64,000 nt of DNA from UBA2779 sp965232165 (GTDB taxonomy: Bacteria; Spirochaetota; Spirochaetia; DSM-2461). The notes beneath the pieces are model-generated. The model had not been told where the DNA came from, searched no databases, and saw nothing but the letters and a program-made list of their open reading frames with translations. How positions within the stretch are numbered: position 1 is the first letter of the stretch; each line of letters opens with the position of its first letter. Position numbers and translations under genes: made by a program. The DNA lies in assembly GCA_965232165.1 (NCBI GenBank), contig CBDDOY010000002.1:62001-126000 (forward strand), given 5' to 3'. Of this stretch, positions 53,276 to 62,118 are shown in pieces.

Positions 53276-53785
53276 CTATTCTTTATAAGGTATAAGTTTA
53301 GAATCTTTTTCCTCATTCATCCCCTTGATAAACACGGTGACACCTGTATCCTCTTTAACTGCACGGACAAACAGTAGATACTGATTGTCGGCACCAGCTT
53401 CAAGCTCAAACAAGGCCTCTTCATCGGTTTTTACAAAGTATTCGAGAGTATAGCCCTTATCTTCCATAAGAGCATCTTTATAGGTTCCAAGAAGTCCTAT
53501 CTCTCCAAGATACCTGATTTCATTGGGGGTAATAGTATAGCCCAGTATCCCGGGGGCACTCTCTACGGCCCAATCTCCTTGAAGCCATTCGGGTAGGAAG
53601 CTGCCTTCATTTGGAGCAATTCCACCTTCCCGGGTGTTTTTTGTTTCAGTGATATTTCCTGTAAGCAGGGGTTCCCCTGCTGCAAGTTTATCCAGAGTCT
53701 CGCATGAACTCAGAAAGAAAACGGGTATCATTATTATTGATACAAGCACAAACAACGTAAGAATAAAATTGTTTTTTGGGATCAA
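53276..53785 (-). CDS. Small lipoprotein of unknown function
   Basis: A 169-residue lipoprotein; the signal peptide ends PVFFLSSCE. It starts at TTG 53785, eight bases or so after a strong AAGGAGG (53792-53798). The mature part is acidic and has a lipocalin-like beta pattern (LPEWLQGDWAVESAPGILGY, LFELEAGADNQYLLFVRAV), as in small secreted spirochaetal proteins that begin with a W-x-G/W-x-D turn. AT-richer than the core genes. It is flanked by IS remnants, so is an accessory gene. Confidence 0.65.
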   Translation of the reverse strand: MIPKNNFILTLFVLVSIIMIPVFFLSSCETLDKLAAGEPLLTGNITETKNTREGGIAPNEGSFLPEWLQGDWAVESAPGILGYTITPNEIRYLGEIGLLGTYKDALMEDKGYTLEYFVKTDEEALFELEAGADNQYLLFVRAVKEDTGVTVFIKGMNEEKDSKLIPYKE

Positions 53786-53817
53786 TTCGATTCCTCCTTA
53801 ACCTTTATTTCTCACCA

Positions 53818-54000
53818 GTGTACCTCTAAAAAAAAAGTTTTACAACCCTTGATTCGGGAAAAACGTCCTTTTTTCATTTTTTCTGAAATTTCGACCTTTC
53901 TTAGCGATGTCAACCCGTTATCAGGCTTTTTCGGCTTACGGAGCACATTCAGTGCCCACTTATCCCAGGGATTGTCTCAAATATACATAACGACAGATGT
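53818..54000. other. IS-remnant stretch with a half MITE end
   Basis: GTACCTCTAAAAAAAAA (53819-53835) resembles a single MITE end without its partner. Minus-strand sequence around 53880-53960 reads KWALNVLRKPKKPDNGLTSL, perhaps a transposase scrap; I cannot assign a family. Confidence 0.35.
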
Positions 54001-54009
54001 TATAGCTAA

Positions 54010-54171
54010 GGGGTACCTCTAAAAAACAGCTTTAGGAAATTGCGAAGTGGCGGTGTGTTCCTCGGAGCTTTGCTCCTGCGGTACGCACCTGCTTACGTGA
54101 GTATTTCGACAATGCAGCAGCGAGGAAAAAGATCAAGCCAAATTCCAAAAACGGTTTTTTTAGAGGTGCCC
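54010..54171 (+). mobile_element. MITE-like element, copy 3 (diverged centre)
   Basis: Ends GGGGTACCTCTAAAAAACAG and TTTTTTTAGAGGTGCCC match copies 1 and 2, but the middle is different: CCTCGGAGCTTTGCTCCTGC, itself able to fold. The right arm (ATTTCGACAATGCAGCAGCG, then AAAAGATCAAGCCAAA) still aligns with the others. Confidence 0.75.
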
Positions 54172-54194
54172 AATAGTTGCTCCCTCACCAGGAA

Positions 54195-54344
54195 GCACTC
54201 GGACAGAGAGTTATTCATCTCAAACAGCATCAACATCTATGAGTTTTGATGTGCTTTCAAAGAACTTTGATGCCGGTTCTGCTGGAACAACTTTGAATAT
54301 TGAGATAGAGCATGATACCGGTGCTGGAGGTAGTAGAGCTATCT
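54195..54344 (+). pseudogene. Short coding fragment cut by an IS end
   Basis: A frame reading SMSFDVLSKNFDAGSAGTTL and NIEIEHDTGAGGSRAI runs into the inverted repeat at 54345. It has no start and looks like a secreted-protein fragment interrupted by the element. Confidence 0.4.
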
Positions 54345-54554
54345 AGGGCTTGCTTAAAAAGTATTTTTGACTCTGAATACCAGTATAATGAATCAAAACT
54401 GCATTATAAGTGAGCCAGAATGCAATGATTTGAGAAACTTCGGGGGAATTTTGATTTCTGCTATTACCCAGGTGCAAGGGTTTTGAGCCATTTTCCGCAT
54501 TTACCTTGCACCTGTTTTTTCAAGAATAGAGAGCAAGGCTGCTCTAAAGAATTT

Positions 54555-56694
54555 GTAACCCAAGTTCACCAAAATGCACCCGCCAAATATTTTTTTAACG
54601 ACCAAGAAAACGAATTACTTCAAAAAAAGGCTTAAATATTTCCCAAAACCTCATAAATACCATAGAATATTTAGGGATTCCGCTTTTTGGGGACCTCAAA
54701 TCACCTCAAATCAAAATGTAGTGCCTAACACTTTATTTTTCGCTTGCCTCTTTTGTGGCTGTGGTGTATCTTAGTGGTATGTATATAAGATCAATAAAAG
54801 TTGCCAACGGTAAAACGAAAAAACAGTACACCTACCTCAATCTTGTAGAAAATATCCGCACTGATAAAGGCCCCCGACAGCGGATTATTCTCAACCTTGG
54901 GAAACTGGATATCGATCCATCTCAATACAAGGCTCTGGCAAGAAGAATTGAAAATATTCTTTCAGGAAACAGAGAATTATTCGACTTGGATGAAGACATT
55001 GAGAAAATCGCACAGCAGGTATCAGACCGCATTTTCACCAAGCGGGCAAAAGACGCACAACTAAAAGCTCAAGCGCAAGCCAATTTTGTAGCGGTCGATG
55101 TTAACAGCCTTGAAACAAAGAAAGTCAGAAGCCTAGGCCCTGAGTACGTCTGTCATCAGCAATGGAAAGAGTTGGAAATGGACAGAGTTCTAAGGAAATG
55201 CGGTGTGCCTAAGGGAACGATCCCCTTACTTGAAGCTCTAATCGTCGGTAGAATGATCAAACCAGCCAGCGAGCGATTTACCAGGCAGTGGGCGGAAAAA
55301 CATTCTGCTCTTTTTGAGCTGTGCGGCTTACCCCATTCGTCCTCCCTGAATGCGTACTACAGGGCTGCCGATGTTCTCTACCGCTGTAAGGACGAGCTGG
55401 AGAAGCATTTGGCTTGTAAAGAACAAGATTTATTCTCCCTCGACGAAAGCATTGTACTTTACGATTTAACGAACACCTACTTTGAGGGTCAGTGCAAAAA
55501 GAACCCAAAGGCATCTTATGGTCGCTCGAAAGAAAAGCGCAGTGACTGCAAATTGGCTACCCTGGGGTTGGTTGTCGATGCGGATGGATTTCCCAAGTAT
55601 AGCAAGTTCCATCCGGGGAACCAGTGCGAATCCAAGACTTTTCAGGCCACGATTTTAGATTTGGAAGCCAACGCGGGCCTAAAAGTCGGGGCAACTGTCG
55701 TAATGGATGCCGGGATTGCCACAAAAGAGAATATCGAATGGCTTAAAAAGCGAAAATGTACCTACCTTGTGGTTCACAGAGGGAAAAGTCCTTTGGAGCT
55801 TGAGCCATCGCAAGAGATGAATCTGGTCATGGAGGACAAGAAAACAGGTGCCAAGATTGAAGTATTCGGAAAAACAATCTCGGATGAGCATTGGGTTCTG
55901 GTAAAGAGCGAGCACAAACGTCTTAAAGAAGAGGCCATGGCTATGCGTACCGAAACCGTCCTCCTTGAAAGACTTCAATATCTTCGTGACGGATTAAACA
56001 AGAAAAACCGCATGAAACTGTATTCTTCGGTTCTTCAGAGCATTGGCAGGCTTAAGGAAAAATATCCAAAGGCTGCAAAACTTTATGAAATATCAGTTAT
56101 TCCTGGGGAGCCTGCCAAGCGGACAGGAAAGTTGAATGCGATTGACATTAAATGGGAGAAGAAAACTCAGACAGGAAACAGTGAAGGAACTTATACCCTT
56201 AGAACCAATCGAAAAGATTTGGATGACAAAAATATTTGGGAGCTCTATATAATGCTTGGCCGTATTGAAAACTCATTTAGAGACATGAAGTCTCATCTTG
56301 GCTTTCGGCCTAACTTTCATCAACTGGAGGAGAGAGTGCAGTCGCATATGTTTATATCAGTCCTTGCGTATCACCTGATGCATGCGACTGAATGTAAATT
56401 ACGAAAAGGGGGAGATACACGGAGTTGGAAGACCATAAAAGAAGTTCTTTCTACCCACCAGAGGATAACCATAGAGTACATTTCCAAGACTGAAGAGGGA
56501 GTGCTGATGAATAATGAAGTGAGACTCGACTCCCGACAGGAACTAGAACATCAGAAGATTTATGCGATGCTTGGGTTGTCGGGAAAGGCGTTGAACCGTC
56601 GGATGACGACTCACCAAATCCGTAGTGTAAATAAAAAATAGTAACTCCATTTATTATAAGGAATTACGTTTTTTAGTGGTGAACTTGGGGTAAC
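54555..56694 (+). mobile_element. IS1634-family element
   Basis: Inner inverted repeats, GTAACCCAAGTTCACCA (54555-54571) and TGGTGAACTTGGGGTAAC (56677-56694), enclose a 2.14-kb unit with one transposase gene, the usual size for IS1634. The AT-rich leader (54575-54778) holds no gene. A target duplication was not clear. Confidence 0.7.
54779..56641 (+). CDS. IS1634-family transposase
   Basis: A 620-residue DDE transposase. The start MYIRSIKVANGKTKKQYTYL is the typical family N-terminus, so 54779 is preferred over 54755. Further motifs: GPRQRIILNLGKLDI, VLYDLTNTYFEGQ with the first catalytic Asp, TVVMDAGIATKENIEWL, and the C-terminal IENSFRDMKSHLGFRP with the Glu, followed by VQSHMFISVLAYHLMHA. 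No stop or frameshift was seen, so the element may still be active. Confidence 0.92.
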   Translation: MYIRSIKVANGKTKKQYTYLNLVENIRTDKGPRQRIILNLGKLDIDPSQYKALARRIENILSGNRELFDLDEDIEKIAQQVSDRIFTKRAKDAQLKAQAQANFVAVDVNSLETKKVRSLGPEYVCHQQWKELEMDRVLRKCGVPKGTIPLLEALIVGRMIKPASERFTRQWAEKHSALFELCGLPHSSSLNAYYRAADVLYRCKDELEKHLACKEQDLFSLDESIVLYDLTNTYFEGQCKKNPKASYGRSKEKRSDCKLATLGLVVDADGFPKYSKFHPGNQCESKTFQATILDLEANAGLKVGATVVMDAGIATKENIEWLKKRKCTYLVVHRGKSPLELEPSQEMNLVMEDKKTGAKIEVFGKTISDEHWVLVKSEHKRLKEEAMAMRTETVLLERLQYLRDGLNKKNRMKLYSSVLQSIGRLKEKYPKAAKLYEISVIPGEPAKRTGKLNAIDIKWEKKTQTGNSEGTYTLRTNRKDLDDKNIWELYIMLGRIENSFRDMKSHLGFRPNFHQLEERVQSHMFISVLAYHLMHATECKLRKGGDTRSWKTIKEVLSTHQRITIEYISKTEEGVLMNNEVRLDSRQELEHQKIYAMLGLSGKALNRRMTTHQIRSVNKK

Positions 56695-56743
56695 TAGCTT
56701 TTACCTTGAAAATCTATAGATTATGACTTTTTCAGCAAGCCCT

Positions 56744-56983
56744 ATCTATTCCTTTAACCTCATTGTTCAGTGAAAACAATGAGCCGTCAATTTTGTCGAG
56801 GACGCCAACTGTCAATACATGATTAATATCACCAAATAGCAGAGACGCACGGCCGTGCGGATCTGCTGGCTGCGTTGAATTCCCAGCAGGAGCAGCTGAT
56901 TTAGGGTGAGCTGTTTTGAAATGGGAAGTAATAATACTCACAGCACTAGCGCAGGAAAGCGCGGCCCGCGAGGGTAAACTGCG
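56744..56983 (-). pseudogene. Coding remnant between the IS end and batD
   Basis: A minus-strand frame gives SIITSHFKTAHPKSAAPAGN, then RASLLFGDINHVLTVGVLDK and IDGSLFSLNNEVKGID before the outer element end. Composition looks coding, with a possible GTG start near 56941. The element has removed its 3' end. I do not recognise the family. Confidence 0.4.
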
Positions 56984-58819
56984 TCAGCTCGGGTTTAAAT
57001 CCGGCAGTTTTTCTATGAAGTTTTTTTGAGAGGTTTTTTTTCTATTCGCTGTTGCGGCTAAAAGTGCGGCACAGTGTTTTTTTACCTCGTCAATGTCGAA
57101 ATTTTTGTCGGCATATAAGGCATCCTGCAGAGCTTTTAGTACAAAATCGGCATCCTTGCCGACCGTTGAGTATTGCTGCTTGGCAACGGAAAGAAGCATT
57201 TCCAGCGATGCGTTCCCGGATGTCTTCCAGTGCTGTTTCCCATAGCTTTGCAGGAAATTCTGCATCTCTTTGGCAGAAGTTACCTTTGCAAGTTCTTTGT
57301 TGGTAATGGCCGGAGCCTGTTTGTTACTTTCTTTTGGCTTGTTATTCTCCGCCGCACTTTCTTTGGTCTGTGCCAGGCGCAGCACTTTTCGCTGTAAACT
57401 GACGACCCAGAAGAGTACAAACAGCACTAGGATGACCAGCCCTGCTATCACAGCGTAAAGCAGGCGATTATCTTTCTCTATGACGGGCAGAGTTTGAATC
57501 GTTGTTTCCGGGGGGCTGGCGGTCTGCCGTCCGGCAGGTGAAGGAATTGGCTGCACAGATTGTTGCGTTGCAGGCGGCGGGTCGAAGTCTTGTGCTCCCG
57601 GTGCAATTTCTAGCGTTCGTACTGGGACGGCAGCATAGGCGATTCTATTCTTATTCACATCCCACCAGGATATGGATATTTCAGGAAGGGTCAGCGTACC
57701 TGCTTTCTGAGGGATAAGGGTGTAATTCTCCTGTCGCCAACTGGTGACAGTGCCGCCTTTGACGCTATCTTCCATAACGGGATTATCAACATAGATTCTA
57801 AACCCATCTGCCTTGTTCTGCTGCACTTCAAGGCTTGGCAACTGGCTGGATGCCACACCTTCTGCCACGATAGTAAGACTGCGCATAATGGGTTCGCCGA
57901 CTTTGAGCGTCTGGGCATCATCCCAGTTCTCGGAGATGTCCAAAGAAGTGGCTGGCAGCCAGGGATCTACTCCGGCGACTGCTGGCTTAACTTCCAGCGT
58001 AATCTCGCTGCCGGCAACGCTGAATGGCTCCAGCTTCGTGATGCCGAATGCTCTGAACCGGTCAAAATCACGGAACATACCAAATGGATCAAGTTCATTA
58101 TCAAGCAGTGAGTCGAAGCGTGAACCGCGCACAGGAATGTCGCCTTGTATTACCAAGGAGGGAATGGTGAGCTGTGTTGGTTTAAGCGGTGTAATACGAT
58201 ATTTTGCTTCAACCGCTTTTACAGATACACCATTTTGTACCTTGTCATATATCGTCGGCTCGCCAATGGCCTCTACAATTGCGTTATCAACCTTAATCTC
58301 GCTAAGTTTTACATTGGCCAGATCATGGCGGGAGACCAGTGTGGCCGTATATGTGATTGGCTCACTCTTATAAGGATTGCGTTTGCTGACCTTCGCAGTA
58401 ATCGCCACTTCCTGCTGCTGATTCACAGGGGGTAAAGAGGAGGCTTTCCCGACAAATATGGTAATGGGCTGGCTGCGGACTTCACCGTCCGAAGTCTTGA
58501 TGCTTACAGGCGGGATGGTAATATTCCCTTCTTCTTTCGGGGTTACGCTATATGTCCAGCTAGTGCTGGAGGATACATCGCCATTTATGATGACCATATT
58601 GGAGGACTGTCCTCTATCGGTAACATCAAAATATTTCTTTAAGTCTGAGACAGCAGGTTTGCTTTTGGCAGAAGCGCCAGAAAGCTCCAGTTTCAGGGTG
58701 AAGCTTTCGCCTACAGCAACCTGATTACGGTTTACACTGGCCGTAAATTGTGCCCCCCATATCAAAGTTGGCATAAGCAAGGTTTGTATTATCGCTGCTA
58801 TGACTGTTTTCTTTACCAT
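56984..58819 (-). CDS. batD: BatD-like protein
   Basis: A 611-residue exported, membrane-anchored protein of the BatD (oxygen tolerance) family, last of the Bat operon. It has a signal peptide (VIAAIIQTLLMPTLIWGAQ), several beta-sandwich segments (FTASVNRNQVAVGESFTLKL, GNITIPPVSIKTSDG, LTIPSLVIQGDI), and one membrane helix near residue 455 (LLYAVIAGLVILVLFVLFWV), then a cytoplasmic tail. Bat proteins are linked with aerotolerance and envelope stress in Bacteroides and Leptospira. The start overlaps the BatB/C end by 7 bp; GGAAGCAATCC precedes it. Confidence 0.85.
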   Translation of the reverse strand: MVKKTVIAAIIQTLLMPTLIWGAQFTASVNRNQVAVGESFTLKLELSGASAKSKPAVSDLKKYFDVTDRGQSSNMVIINGDVSSSTSWTYSVTPKEEGNITIPPVSIKTSDGEVRSQPITIFVGKASSLPPVNQQQEVAITAKVSKRNPYKSEPITYTATLVSRHDLANVKLSEIKVDNAIVEAIGEPTIYDKVQNGVSVKAVEAKYRITPLKPTQLTIPSLVIQGDIPVRGSRFDSLLDNELDPFGMFRDFDRFRAFGITKLEPFSVAGSEITLEVKPAVAGVDPWLPATSLDISENWDDAQTLKVGEPIMRSLTIVAEGVASSQLPSLEVQQNKADGFRIYVDNPVMEDSVKGGTVTSWRQENYTLIPQKAGTLTLPEISISWWDVNKNRIAYAAVPVRTLEIAPGAQDFDPPPATQQSVQPIPSPAGRQTASPPETTIQTLPVIEKDNRLLYAVIAGLVILVLFVLFWVVSLQRKVLRLAQTKESAAENNKPKESNKQAPAITNKELAKVTSAKEMQNFLQSYGKQHWKTSGNASLEMLLSVAKQQYSTVGKDADFVLKALQDALYADKNFDIDEVKKHCAALLAATANRKKTSQKNFIEKLPDLNPS

Positions 58820-60645
58820 GGATTGCTTCCTTCTTCGGTCCCCTTTCGTCTTGATTCAATATAGAATTGGTTTTTTAAGAATGATTTAGGGTCGTTTGTG
58901 ACGCGATTCAGCCATTGATCTGCATCGATGTCCTGCTGTGTTCTGGCAGGTTGTTCATCTAACTGATCGGCCCCCATAGGATTCATGTTTTCCTGTTCAG
59001 GCTCTTCTGACTGTTTCTGATCTTCTTCTCCACGAGCAGTATTTTCATTCTGTTCTGCTCGCTGCTCTTCCTTTGAAGTATCCGCATCACGGCTTTTCTG
59101 CTCCTGTCCATCCCGGCCATTGGAGTCTTGCGGGTATTCTTTTTCACCATCTTCCTCTTTGGATGGCTGCTCCTGAGCCTGATGCCCATCGGATTGATCC
59201 TTTTCATCAGATGTGTTGCCCTGTTCTTGCCGCTCTCGGTTTTGATCTTTCTGCTGCTGGTCTCTCAGTTCTTTGACGACTTCAAGATTGTGCTTGGCTT
59301 TTTCATGAGCAGGATGTTGCTCAAGCAATGACTCATAGGCTTCAATTGCCGCATCATATTTCTGTTGTTTAGCCAGCGCGTTGCCCAGATTATAAGCTGC
59401 ATCTTTGCGCACCTCCTGGCGCGAAGATTGCCTGAATGCTTTTTCCGCCTCGGCAAAATTACCAGATCTGTAATGAGTGACACCCTGTCGGTACGGGTCT
59501 TTAAATTTCTGTATAGCCGTGTCGTAATCACCACGCTCCAAAGCGTGTTGGCCTAACTGCTGATCGTTTCTGAAATAGTCATCAATTTCAGCGGCACGGG
59601 CATTTTCTGTCGGCAGGCATAAACAGAGAAGCGCCACATGAAATATAAACCCTTTTCTGAACCAGAGCAGGATTATCGCCATGACAGGTAATACCAGTAA
59701 GTAAAAGCGTTCTTCCCAGTATCTTGTGGTATGGTTTTTTGCCTGTTCCGCTTCGGCGCGGGCAGCCAGTTGATTCAGCACGATACGGCTGTCTCTGTCT
59801 GAATAGTGCGCTTCGGTATATTGCCCGCCTCCGACTTTGCTGACTTCTTTCAACTTTTCTGCTTCAAGTTTGGAGATAACCATTACACCGTTACTTTTAA
59901 TGAAGTTTCCCTTGATATCTTTTACCGGGGCACCTTCTTTGCTGCCTATGCCCAAGGTGTGAATCACAATGCCTTTGGCAGCCATCTCACGGGCCATTGC
60001 AATCGCGCTGGCATCTTCAAACCCGCCATCGGTGATGACAAGTATGGATTTATTATTGCCGGGCTCCGAGGTCAGCATACGAGATGCCATTTCAAAGGCA
60101 GGAGATAATCTGCTGCCCTGTACATAGACCAGGCCGGTATCCAGTGAAGGGAGAAGATGGCGTATCGCCTCCATATCATCGGTCAGCGGATTGATCATAT
60201 GCGGATCGGCAGCAAAGGCGATCAGCGCTATTTTGACGCCCTTCGAGTGCCGCAGTATATCTTCAATCTCCTGCTTGGCTCTGGTTATGCGAGAAGGGGG
60301 GGCATCTTCTGCATTCATCGATTGGGATAAATCCAGCAGAATCACAAGACTTTGAGATGACTTGAAAACATCGACTTCCTTGTAATCCCAGCGCGGTCCG
60401 GCTAATGCTGCCATAAGCAGTGCCCATAGCACTGACCATAATAGCAGGGAGGTCCATATTGAACGATTAGTTACACTCCTGTTGAGCACCAGATGCGGCA
60501 ATAGCTGCTCATCTATAAAGCTCTTTAACTGCTGTATGCGGCTTCGTTCCTGATGGAACAGGCCATGAAGCAGCCATAAGAACGGAATCAGCAGGATCCC
60601 CCATAGCCACAAATCATTTTCAAAATGGAAATCATTAAACTCCAT
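58813..60645 (-). CDS. BatB-BatC fusion: VWA domain with TPR region
   Basis: A 610-residue membrane protein. Two membrane helices near the N-terminus (LWGILLIPFLWLLHGLF; TSLLLWSVLWALLMAAL) are followed by a von Willebrand A domain with the MIDAS motif DLSQS (LVILLDLSQSMNAEDAPPS), a membrane helix near residue 325, TPR repeats (DYDTAIQKFKD, AYNLGNALAKQQKYDAAIEAY) and an acidic, Gln-rich C-terminal tail. Bat systems in other phyla split these as BatB and BatC. The start is taken at 60645 because it overlaps the batA stop by only 11 bp; an upstream ATG at 60672 is possible. Confidence 0.85.
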   Translation of the reverse strand: MEFNDFHFENDLWLWGILLIPFLWLLHGLFHQERSRIQQLKSFIDEQLLPHLVLNRSVTNRSIWTSLLLWSVLWALLMAALAGPRWDYKEVDVFKSSQSLVILLDLSQSMNAEDAPPSRITRAKQEIEDILRHSKGVKIALIAFAADPHMINPLTDDMEAIRHLLPSLDTGLVYVQGSRLSPAFEMASRMLTSEPGNNKSILVITDGGFEDASAIAMAREMAAKGIVIHTLGIGSKEGAPVKDIKGNFIKSNGVMVISKLEAEKLKEVSKVGGGQYTEAHYSDRDSRIVLNQLAARAEAEQAKNHTTRYWEERFYLLVLPVMAIILLWFRKGFIFHVALLCLCLPTENARAAEIDDYFRNDQQLGQHALERGDYDTAIQKFKDPYRQGVTHYRSGNFAEAEKAFRQSSRQEVRKDAAYNLGNALAKQQKYDAAIEAYESLLEQHPAHEKAKHNLEVVKELRDQQQKDQNRERQEQGNTSDEKDQSDGHQAQEQPSKEEDGEKEYPQDSNGRDGQEQKSRDADTSKEEQRAEQNENTARGEEDQKQSEEPEQENMNPMGADQLDEQPARTQQDIDADQWLNRVTNDPKSFLKNQFYIESRRKGTEEGSNPW

Positions 60646-61660
60646 GCGCGGCCCTCCTGCAGATAGGGGCAAGGCATAGTATTAGAAACAATGCACATGC
60701 CATACCCAGCGGGTAGCGATAAAGCGGCTGACGAATCAGATATTCACGTACATCGGATTCGGTTTTTTCCAGTGTATTAATCGTGTCATAAATACTTTCC
60801 AGCGAATCGGTATCGGTTGCCAGAAAGTATTCTCCGTCTGTTTCCCGGGCGATGTCTTTCAGTAACTCTTCATCCATAGGCAGCTCTGCCATAATCACAC
60901 CACGTAAATCATCCGGATAGGGTGCCGGTCCATCCTGGCCTACACCAATGGTATAAATGCGAATGCCATATTGTTTGGCGAGTTTGGCGGCTTCTAGCGG
61001 AGGAACGGCACTTGCCGTATCCTCGCCATCGGTCAGCAGGATGATGACACGGGAGCCTTCCGGACGCTCTCGCAAGTTCCGCACTGCAAGCCCAATGGCA
61101 TCACCGATAGAGGTTGCATCACCTGCCATTCCCGATACGGCGTTATTGAGCATGAGACTCACCGAGACTGTATCCAATGTCAGCGGCACATGCAGGTATG
61201 CCTGCTCACCGAATAATATCAGTCCTACACGGTCTCCCAGACGCTCGCGTACGAATTTACTCACTACGTCCTTCGTTACATCCAAGCGGCTGATAACATT
61301 TTTTTCAGTAGAAAAATCCAGTGCACGCATGGAACCGGAGATATCCACCGCCAACATCAGATCGTAGCCTTCATTTTGTATGTGGGTGTATTGATCCGCC
61401 ATCTGCGGGCGCATCACCGCCAGAACCAGCAATACCCATATACACGACAGCAGCACCAAAAAACCAGTTCGGGATTGTTTTGGAGAAGCCTTGAAGGCTG
61501 GGAACGCGGCTTCGAGTTTCTCTAGTGCCGGAAATAATAATTCAGGAGTCGTATCGGCATCTGCTTTTTTGCCTGCAGGCAGCAGCCGCTGTATCAGAAG
61601 AGGCAAAAAAAGCAACAATCCAAGCCATGGCCAATAGAAGATAAACATCAGCGTATCCAC
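60635..61660 (-). CDS. batA: BatA-like VWA-domain membrane protein
   Basis: A 341-residue protein with an N-terminal membrane pair (WPWLGLLLFLPLLIQRLL; FLVLLSCIWVLLVLAVM) and a VWA domain with the MIDAS motif DISGS (LMLAVDISGSMRALDFS) and VILLTDGEDTASAVPP, plus one helix at the C-terminus (YPLGMACALFLILCLA). BatA and BatB VWA domains probably bind each other and the BatD ectodomain. It overlaps the DUF4381 gene by 13 bp. ATG 61660 or 61648 both fit. Confidence 0.87.
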   Translation of the reverse strand: MDTLMFIFYWPWLGLLLFLPLLIQRLLPAGKKADADTTPELLFPALEKLEAAFPAFKASPKQSRTGFLVLLSCIWVLLVLAVMRPQMADQYTHIQNEGYDLMLAVDISGSMRALDFSTEKNVISRLDVTKDVVSKFVRERLGDRVGLILFGEQAYLHVPLTLDTVSVSLMLNNAVSGMAGDATSIGDAIGLAVRNLRERPEGSRVIILLTDGEDTASAVPPLEAAKLAKQYGIRIYTIGVGQDGPAPYPDDLRGVIMAELPMDEELLKDIARETDGEYFLATDTDSLESIYDTINTLEKTESDVREYLIRQPLYRYPLGMACALFLILCLAPICRRAAHGV

Positions 61661-62118
61661 TTCCTTATGGCCTGTATGGTTGTCTTGATTTCCGATTCAG
61701 GAACAGATGTACCAGGCGGTGCATAGGGGATATTGACAAGCCACATCGCTTTTTCTTCCCAATTGAAATGCTCCGGGGCATGTTCTGTCAGCCAACACAG
61801 CCAAGCTTTTCCTTCCAGTCCAGCACAATCTTCGCGGGAATGGGTATGAATGGCAATGCGGCGGATTAGCTCGGACAATGAAACGGCAGTTTCCTGGGAA
61901 GCGGCATGACACTCCATTTCAGACAAGGCTTTGAGCGTACTTTTACGCCAGCTCCGCTCAGAAGCGCGTTTGCGCCAATAGAAAATGACAATACCCGCTG
62001 CCAGTATAAGAACAACTGCCGACACCGCCCACCAGCCGATAGCAAGTGGCCACCAGCCGATCTCATCCAGCCCTTCAATATCATAAAGGTCAGCCGGTGA
62101 GGCGGCGTTCGATATCAT
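61648..62118 (-). CDS. DUF4381 membrane protein
   Basis: A 156-residue protein of the DUF4381 family, which accompanies MoxR and VWA proteins. One membrane helix (residues about 25-48, PLAIGWWAVSAVVLILAAGI) is followed by a cytoplasmic helical domain with LLxxLxxL-type heptads and the typical AWLCWLTEHAPEHF end. It overlaps both neighbours by 4-13 bp. It is presumed to be an accessory of the AAA-ATPase/VWA chaperone complex; no activity is known. Confidence 0.8.
   Translation of the reverse strand: MISNAASPADLYDIEGLDEIGWWPLAIGWWAVSAVVLILAAGIVIFYWRKRASERSWRKSTLKALSEMECHAASQETAVSLSELIRRIAIHTHSREDCAGLEGKAWLCWLTEHAPEHFNWEEKAMWLVNIPYAPPGTSVPESEIKTTIQAIRKWIR

Larger units (their letters stand above)
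54345..56743. mobile_element. Outer element with AGGGCTTGCT ends, containing an IS1634-type element
   Basis: AGGGCTTGCTTAAAAAGT (54345-54362) and ACTTTTTCAGCAAGCCCT (56726-56743) are inverted with one mismatch in 18, flanked by ATCT on both sides (54341-54344; 56744-56747). Only about 210 bp on the left and 50 bp on the right belong to it outside the IS1634 unit, so it may be a small non-autonomous element or a deleted IS into which the IS1634 copy jumped. The same end occurs alone at 41797. Confidence 0.65.

Noticed and set aside
54040..54249. 69-residue plus-strand frame starting in MITE copy 3
   Set aside because: Most of it is MITE sequence whose counterpart frames are not conserved in the other copies.
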